From positions 1-9,748 of the forward strand of contig CAMLNA010000150.1 of the NCBI GenBank assembly GCA_946481025.1: a DNA stretch of 9,748 bases, in the 5' to 3' direction. How positions within the stretch are numbered: the stretch's first letter is position 1; every line of letters begins with the position of its first letter. Below are positions 6,113 to 9,748 of this stretch, in pieces. A program made the position numbers and the translations under genes. The stretch comes from an uncultured Rivibacter sp. GTDB lineage: Bacteria; Pseudomonadota; Gammaproteobacteria; Burkholderiales; Burkholderiaceae. The notes beneath the pieces were generated by a model, which ran no database searches, was not told where the DNA came from, and saw nothing but the letters and a program-made list of their open reading frames with translations.

Positions 6113-7158
6113 GCGGGCTTGAACGCCACCACCTTCACCGGCGCCCCGGCGGCGTCTCCTTCCGCCAGCACCCGCGCCCGCAACTGCCCGCACCCGCCCT
6201 CCACGTCCTGCCCGGCCGAATGCCTCAGCTTGGTGAGCACGCCGCGGCGGTGCAGGTAGCGGGCCATCTCGGCCGCGCGTTCCCATGACGGGCGCCGGTA
6301 CGGCAGGTCGGGCACCGCGTTGTACGGGATCATGTTCATGATCGCGTAGCGCCCCTTGAGCAGCGCAACGATGCCGTCGAGCTCCTCGGTGCTGTCGTTG
6401 ATGCCTTCGAGCAGCGTCCACTGGTACTGGATCGGGTAGCCGGTCGCGCGGGCATAGCGCTCACCCTGCTCCACCAGCTCGGCCGGGTCGATGCGGGGTG
6501 CCCGCGGCATGAGCTGCGCGCGCAGCTCGGCGCGGGTGGAATGCAGCGAAAGCGCCAGGGCGGGCTTCACCCGGCCCTGGGGCAGGCGCTCGAACACGCG
6601 CGCATCGCCCACGGTGGAGAACACCAGGTTCTTGTGGCCGATGCCGCCGGCCGTGCCCAGCAGGTCGATCGCCTCGAGCACGTTGTCGAGGTTGTGCGAG
6701 GGCTCGCCCATGCCCATGAACACCACCTTCTTCACCACACGCTTCGTGCGCGCCAGCACCACCTGCGCCACGATCTCGGCGCTGCCGAGCTGGCGCAGCA
6801 GGCCGTCGCGCCCGGTCATGCAGAACACGCAACCCACCGCGCAGCCGGCCTGGGTGGACACGCACACGCCGTCGCGCGGCAGCAGCACGCTCTCGACCGT
6901 CTGGCCGTCGGCCAGCGCCACCAGCAGGCGGGCCGAGCCGTCCTCGCCGGGGTGTTCGGACTGCAATCGCGCCAGCGAAGCCAGCTCGTCGCCGAGCGCG
7001 GGCAGCGCATCGCTCAGCTCGGCGGGCAGCAGGTGGCCGCGACCGCGCCGGCCGTGGCCTGGCGGCAAGGCATTGGCCCACTGGCGCAGCACGCGTTCTT
7101 CGTGGCAGGGCTTGGCGCCGAGCGCTTGCAGGCGCTGGCGGATCTGTTCGATGCGCAT
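6103..7158 (-). CDS. RlmN/Cfr-family radical SAM RNA methyltransferase
   Basis: The protein is 351 residues from the ATG at 7158; a GTG directly before it at 7161 would add one residue. A weak GAAGAG lies 9 nt upstream. The radical SAM cluster motif CX3CX2C is at Cys106, Cys110 and Cys113 within STQAGCAVGCVFCMTG. GMGEP (151-153 for GEP), STVG and IPYN follow in the usual order. The family-specific residues are present: Glu89 in VESVLLP; Cys99, which precedes the cluster as in E. coli RlmN; and Cys323 in GGCGQL, which matches the cysteine that carries the methyl group before transfer. The protein should thus methylate an adenosine in RNA, canonically C2 of A2503 in 23S rRNA. It differs from the housekeeping type in SLHST in place of the more usual SLHAP and RHSAGQD in place of a TRGDDI-like motif. 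It is also a little short and is not beside ndk/pilW/hisS, the setting I remember for rlmN in Burkholderiales. It may be a paralogue, so no gene symbol is given. It is probably monocistronic. Confidence 0.9.
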   Translation of the reverse strand: MRIEQIRQRLQALGAKPCHEERVLRQWANALPPGHGRRGRGHLLPAELSDALPALGDELASLARLQSEHPGEDGSARLLVALADGQTVESVLLPRDGVCVSTQAGCAVGCVFCMTGRDGLLRQLGSAEIVAQVVLARTKRVVKKVVFMGMGEPSHNLDNVLEAIDLLGTAGGIGHKNLVFSTVGDARVFERLPQGRVKPALALSLHSTRAELRAQLMPRAPRIDPAELVEQGERYARATGYPIQYQWTLLEGINDSTEELDGIVALLKGRYAIMNMIPYNAVPDLPYRRPSWERAAEMARYLHRRGVLTKLRHSAGQDVEGGCGQLRARVLAEGDAAGAPVKVVAFKPAGS

Positions 7159-7363
7159 CACGACTCACTCTTCGAGCCCCGGATTGTCCGTCGGCCACCG
7201 GCATTTTTTGCGGCAGCTGCCGATGCTGGTGTGCACCCTGTCGCGTCGCCATGCGGCGACTGCCTGGGCGTGCTGCTCCTGGCGTGAACGGCGCCACGCC
7301 GTGGGCACAGCATTTGCGCCGTGAGGGTCGGCAACCTCTCACCCACCGTTGAAGGAGACCCCC
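7159..7363. other. Divergent intergenic region rich in short dyads
   Basis: These 205 bases separate the RlmN-family gene (-) from the CBS-domain gene (+) and must hold promoters for both. I see a T6 run (7205-7210) directly beside a perfect 12-bp palindrome CGGCAGCTGCCG (7211-7222). Next is a hairpin GTCGCC/GGCGAC with a 4-nt loop (7245-7260). Then come two overlapping alternative stems: GGCGTG/CACGCC (7281-7300) and ACGGCG/CGCCGT (7288-7302). Last is a GTGAG/CTCAC stem with a bulge (7321-7342), just before the CBS gene's ribosome binding site. I cannot point to convincing -35/-10 pairs. No ORF with coding character is visible. Confidence 0.5.
7352..7357 (+). promoter_or_regulatory. Ribosome binding site of the CBS-domain gene
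   Basis: AAGGAG lies 6 nt before the ATG at 7364 and decides that start over the in-frame TTG at 7349, which would overlap the Shine-Dalgarno sequence itself. Confidence 0.85.
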
Positions 7364-7879
7364 ATGCGACAACGAATTTCCGAAGTGATGACCCGCGACG
7401 TGCGTGTGCTGTCCCCGCAGGACACCCTGCAGCGCGCCGCGCAGGCGATGGACGAGCTCAACGTCGGCGCGGTGCCGGTGTGCGACGGCGGCAAGCTCGT
7501 GGGCATGCTGACCGACCGCGACATCACGGTGCGGGCCGTGGCTGGCGGCATGGACGGCGCGTCGCCGATCAAGGAGGTGATGACCGAGCAGGTGCGCTGG
7601 TGCTTCGAGGACCAGCAGGTCGACGAGGTGATGCAGCAGATGGGCGACGTGCAGATCCGCCGCATGCCGGTGGTGGACCGGCAGCAGCGGCTGGTGGGCA
7701 TCGTGTCGCTCGGCGACCTGGCCACGCGGCATGCGGACGGCCAGGAGGTCGGCCACACGCTCGAAAGCATCTCGTCGCCTTCGGAGCCCGACCGTTCCAC
7801 CACCGGCAACACCGGTGCGCGCAACGGGGGCAGCGTGAAGAGCGGCGGCAGCGAATCGCGGGCGAGCCGCCACCACTGA
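7364..7879 (+). CDS. Two-CBS-domain (Bateman module) protein with a low-complexity tail
   Basis: The protein is 171 residues. CBS 1 spans about 7-56 (ISEVMTRDVRVLSPQDTL at the start, GMLTDRDITVRAV at the end) and CBS 2 about 70-122 (IKEVMTEQVRWCFEDQQV at the start, LVGIVSLGDLATR at the end). Each has the usual VMT opening and the Asp-containing closing helix (TDRDI at 50-54, SLGDLA at 115-120) that often contacts adenosine nucleotides. There is no attached enzyme, channel or DNA-binding domain, so it is a stand-alone Bateman module and probably a cytoplasmic sensor of adenylate nucleotides or of energy state. The last 35 residues (about 137-171) are rich in Ser, Gly, Thr and Arg with no predicted structure and may be a flexible tail. 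Such small CBS proteins are common in Burkholderiales, but their targets are mostly unknown. A hairpin follows 58 nt after the stop, before the HDOD gene. Confidence 0.92.
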   Translation: MRQRISEVMTRDVRVLSPQDTLQRAAQAMDELNVGAVPVCDGGKLVGMLTDRDITVRAVAGGMDGASPIKEVMTEQVRWCFEDQQVDEVMQQMGDVQIRRMPVVDRQQRLVGIVSLGDLATRHADGQEVGHTLESISSPSEPDRSTTGNTGARNGGSVKSGGSESRASRHH

Positions 7880-7937
7880 CCGCCCCGGGGCCCGCCGCCT
7901 CCGGTGCGGAATCCGCCGCCGGCACCCGGAGGAGCAG

Positions 7938-7963
7938 AACGGCCCCACAAGTGCGGGGCCGTT
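7938..7963 (+). terminator. Perfect 9-bp hairpin between the CBS and HDOD genes
   Basis: AACGGCCCC (7938-7946) and GGGGCCGTT (7955-7963) form a perfect stem around an 8-nt loop. It sits after the CBS gene and ends 7 nt before the first ATG of the HDOD gene. There is no T-tract after it on either strand. It most likely ends or weakens transcription from the CBS gene. It also argues against a TTG start for the HDOD gene at 7962, which would lie within the stem. The core resembles the hairpin at 470-501. Confidence 0.5.
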
Positions 7964-7970
7964 GAGTACG

Positions 7971-8804
7971 ATGCGCATCACCATGCCCATCGATCCTGCG
8001 CTGCGTTCGCTCGACACCGACATCCCCGCCTGTCCGCAGGTGCTCGTGCAGCTGTCGCTGCTCATGAACGATGAAGGCGCCAACACGCAGGCCATCGCCG
8101 GACTCATCGAGGGCGACATGGCGCTGGCCTCGGCGGTGGTGCGCGCGGTCAACACCGCCATGTTCGGCCTGCTGCGCCGTGTGGAAACCGTGCGCGATGC
8201 GGTGCGCTACCTCGGCACGCGCGAGGTCTCGGCCATCACCTTCGAGATGGGCTTGCGGGCGGCCTTCCCGCCCGGGCCGCTGCTCGACACGCTGTGGCAG
8301 CGTGCCGGCCAGCGCGGACTGGTGATGGGCCGTGCCGCCGTGCAGCTCGACATCGACCCGTGGCTGGCCCACACCGCCGGGCTGTTTGCCGAAAGCGGGC
8401 AGGCCGTGCTGTATGCCCACGATCCCACCCGTTATGCCGCGCTGGCGGCCACCACGCCCCAGGGCAGCCCCGAGCGCCTGGCCGCGGAAATCGAGGCCTT
8501 CGGCGTGAGCCACGCGGCGCTGGGCGCGGCGCTCTGCCATGCGTGGGGGGTGGCGAGCGAGGTGGCGGAGGCGGTGCGCTTGCGACCGCTGCCCATGGGC
8601 GAGTGGCCGCGGCATGAAGGCAACCTGCGCAAGCTGCTGGCCCTGGGAGGGGCGGTGGATCGCCTGTTGGCAGCCGAGCCCGGCGGTGCATCCACGCTCG
8701 AGAGCGCCGACTTTGAAGAAGCGGCCCGGGCCTGCGAAGAGGATTCCCAGGTGTTGCGCGACGCCGTGACACAGGCCGCGCGTCGCCTCGAAGCAGAAGA
8801 CTAG
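7971..8804 (+). CDS. HDOD-domain protein
   Basis: The protein is 277 residues from the ATG at 7971; the ATG at 7983 (273 residues) is equally possible, and neither has a good Shine-Dalgarno sequence. A -10-like TACGAT overlaps the first ATG, so a nearly leaderless message starting at 7983 is conceivable. Residues about 15-210 are a single HDOD domain: IPACPQVLVQLSLLMND at the start, then IAGLIEGDMALASAVVRAVN, then TAMFGLLRRVETVRDAVRYLG, and later AFGVSHAALGAALCHAWGV. The position of the HD-GYP metal site (GLLHDIG in active enzymes) is GLFAESG at 137-143, and the later His pair is replaced by RLRP. This loss of metal ligands is the defining feature of HDOD proteins, which are thought to be non-catalytic signalling or scaffold modules. 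The last 65 residues are acidic and helical. No GGDEF, EAL or kinase domain is attached. The target is unknown. Confidence 0.85.
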   Translation: MRITMPIDPALRSLDTDIPACPQVLVQLSLLMNDEGANTQAIAGLIEGDMALASAVVRAVNTAMFGLLRRVETVRDAVRYLGTREVSAITFEMGLRAAFPPGPLLDTLWQRAGQRGLVMGRAAVQLDIDPWLAHTAGLFAESGQAVLYAHDPTRYAALAATTPQGSPERLAAEIEAFGVSHAALGAALCHAWGVASEVAEAVRLRPLPMGEWPRHEGNLRKLLALGGAVDRLLAAEPGGASTLESADFEEAARACEEDSQVLRDAVTQAARRLEAED

Positions 8805-8848
8805 GAACGAACGAGCCCGGTGCGGCGTACTTCACGGCTTGCGCGCCT

Positions 8849-8887
8849 GTGGCGCATGCACTCCCCGGCGCAGGGCATGCGAGCCAC
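8849..8887. other. Bulged dyad with paired GCATGC palindromes upstream of the lipoprotein gene
   Basis: GTGGC+GCATGC (8849-8859) can pair with GCATGC+GCCAC (8875-8880 and 8883-8887) as an 11-bp stem with a 2-nt bulge and a 15-nt loop. The inner halves are two identical 6-bp palindromes, GCATGC, whose starts (8854 and 8875) are 21 bp apart, about two helical turns. It lies between the HDOD stop (8804) and the lipoprotein start (8930). It could terminate the HDOD transcript (no T-tract follows) or be an operator. A TACATT at 8898-8903 just downstream could be the -10 of the lipoprotein gene. Confidence 0.4.
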
Positions 8888-8917
8888 TGTGCGGCGCTAC
8901 ATTCCGTTCCGTCAAAG

Positions 8918-8924
8918 AAGGAAG
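8918..8924 (+). promoter_or_regulatory. Ribosome binding site that fixes the GTG start of the lipoprotein gene
   Basis: AAGGAAG ends 5 nt before the GTG at 8930. With the lipoprotein signal that begins exactly there, this sets the start. The longer in-frame extension from 8849 would put 27 non-signal residues before the signal peptide. Confidence 0.8.
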
Positions 8925-8929
8925 CCAAC

Positions 8930-9661
8930 GTGAGAGAACGAATCCTCGCCATTGCCGCGGCAGTGCTTCTCGCCGCATGCGCCGCACCCGCGCCACCCAT
9001 CGCGATACCCGATATCGAGAGGTCTGCTGCGGCCTCAGTGCGCGATCTGCGCCCCGGCAGCGAGAAGGAGGCCACCCATTTCAGCCTGCTGATCACGAAC
9101 GACGCCTACGGCACGGGCCGGGTCGGCGACGACCCTGTCAAGCCTCCTCCGGTGCGAGTTCTGCAACACCGTGCGTTCGAGAAGTTCGGGGCACTGGCAG
9201 GCGCCTTGTCCATCGACGTCCATCACTTCGTCATCTACCGAAACCTGCAGGCCTTCGGCAGACGCGTCGCCCTTGGCGCCGCATTCGGCGCCGTGGGCTC
9301 GGTCATCGCGGGGGGCACCGCCACCCAGCGGTCGCCCGGAGGTTCTACCGTTGTGAGCCCCGATGCTTTCGCATCCGTGGGCGCGGACGAATGGAAGCTG
9401 GCCATGTTCAGTCCGGCCGAAGACCCGGGCCCCGTCATCTCCTACATCGTCTACCTGGACACTGAGATCCAAGGCAGGCGCGCGGCGACGCGGACGGTGT
9501 TTCCGAGCCAGGACGACAACGCGAACCTGGCCATCCCGGCTGCGGTGGAGGCGGCCATCGCGTTCCACTTGGCCCATCATGCGAACGAGTGGCCGCTCAG
9601 CGGCCCTCGCGCTGCCGCCGACAAGCCCGCGCCCGCCCCTGGCGGCAGCGCCAGTCGGTAG
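8930..9661 (+). CDS. Lipoprotein of unknown function
   Basis: I do not recognise the family. The protein is 243 residues from a GTG start. Residues 1-17 are a short lipoprotein signal peptide (RERI, a hydrophobic core, lipobox LAAC with Cys17). The next residues after the Cys are AAPAPP, with no Asp at +2, so outer-membrane sorting is expected. The body has FSLLITNDAYGTGRVGDDPV at about 51-70, then GALSIDVHHFVIYRNLQAFG at about 91-110. A Gly/Ala-rich hydrophobic stretch follows at about 113-130 (ALGAAFGAVGSVIAGGT, with a GxxxG spacing at Gly116 and Gly120) that could insert in a membrane or pack as a glycine zipper. After a Ser/Gly/Pro linker come ISYIVYLDTEIQGRRAATRT at about 170-189 and a helix AAVEAAIAFHLAHHANEW at about 204-221. 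The tail is Pro/Ala/Gly-rich. It is probably attached to the outer membrane, facing the periplasm. It is transcribed towards the partial gene that begins 45 nt after its stop. Confidence 0.85.
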   Translation: MRERILAIAAAVLLAACAAPAPPIAIPDIERSAAASVRDLRPGSEKEATHFSLLITNDAYGTGRVGDDPVKPPPVRVLQHRAFEKFGALAGALSIDVHHFVIYRNLQAFGRRVALGAAFGAVGSVIAGGTATQRSPGGSTVVSPDAFASVGADEWKLAMFSPAEDPGPVISYIVYLDTEIQGRRAATRTVFPSQDDNANLAIPAAVEAAIAFHLAHHANEWPLSGPRAAADKPAPAPGGSASR

Positions 9662-9706
9662 ACAAGTCCGGCGCCCGCGCCGCATTCCTTTCAACAGGGA
9701 GCACAC

Positions 9707-9748
9707 ATGGCCACGATTCGAGAAGGCAGCCGGCCCGTCCTGCTGGTG
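9707..9748 (+). CDS. 5' end of a further gene, product not identifiable
   Basis: An ATG at 9707 is preceded by AGGGAG with a 5-nt spacer, and the frame stays open to the end of the window for 14 codons (MATIREGSRPVLLV). It lies 45 nt after the lipoprotein gene on the same strand, so co-transcription is possible. Fourteen residues are too few for a family call; a hydrophobic first strand such as RPVLLV occurs in isochorismatase-like hydrolases, response regulators and many alpha/beta proteins. Confidence 0.6.
   Translation, partial: MATIREGSRPVLLV

Noticed and set aside
527..7158. The kinase, nuclease-like protein, thioredoxin-like protein and methyltransferase as one defence island
   Set aside because: The genes are on alternating strands, mostly with their own starts and spacing. 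Base composition is uniform and there is no integrase, transposase, att-like repeat or tRNA. Apart from the thioredoxin/MaoC pair nothing ties them together.
6461..8161. A 566-codon - strand open frame spanning several genes
   Set aside because: It crosses the RlmN-family gene in another frame and runs antisense to the CBS and HDOD genes, all of which have clear domains. It has no domain of its own.
7569..8615. A 348-codon - strand open frame opposite the CBS and HDOD genes
   Set aside because: Antisense shadow; composition is His/Arg/Gly/Ala-rich with no recognisable fold, and the sense genes are firm.
9035..9706. A 223-codon - strand open frame opposite the lipoprotein gene
   Set aside because: The + strand frame has a ribosome binding site, a lipoprotein signal and a coherent amphipathic pattern; the antisense frame has none of these.

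Overview
The window is very GC-rich, with strong G/C preference at third codon positions, and its gene families (LysR regulator, BON lipoprotein, MaoC hydratase, RlmN-type enzyme, CBS-pair protein, HDOD protein) fit a betaproteobacterium of the order Burkholderiales, probably near Comamonadaceae/Sphaerotilaceae. That placement is inferred from composition and remembered family style, not from a search. I saw no insertion sequence, phage gene, tRNA, rRNA or CRISPR array. It reads as ordinary chromosomal sequence.

Layout: (1) 1-442, the 3' end of a LysR-type regulator on the + strand. (2) 527-3054, two - strand genes that converge on it across a hairpin terminator: a membrane histidine kinase without an adjacent response regulator, followed by a small BON-domain lipoprotein with hendecad repeats. 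(3) 3133-3927, a + strand gene divergent from the kinase, encoding a winged-helix-like N-terminus and a PD-(D/E)XK core resembling the MmcB family. (4) 3980-6024, a translationally coupled pair (ATGA overlap): an exported thioredoxin-fold protein with a long helical tail, then a MaoC-type hot-dog hydratase. (5) 6103-7158 on the - strand, a radical-SAM RNA methyltransferase of the RlmN/Cfr family with all its catalytic residues. (6) 7364-8804 on the + strand, a two-CBS-domain protein and an HDOD signalling protein separated by a perfect 9-bp hairpin. (7) 8930-9661, an unrecognised lipoprotein. (8) 9707 to the end, the first 14 codons of another gene.

Several genes concern sensing or envelope function (kinase, two lipoproteins, exported thioredoxin-like protein, CBS and HDOD proteins), but they lie in short separate units, and only the thioredoxin/MaoC pair shows real operon coupling. 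I do not see a coherent novel system. The items most worth a second look are the MmcB-like nuclease-fold protein, the RlmN-family gene (possibly a second copy), the unrecognised extracytoplasmic domain of the kinase, the thioredoxin-helical fusion, the unrecognised lipoprotein, and dyad-rich intergenic regions at 7159-7363 and 8805-8929. No gene-free stretch exceeds 300 bases; the longest, 7159-7363, is described among the features.
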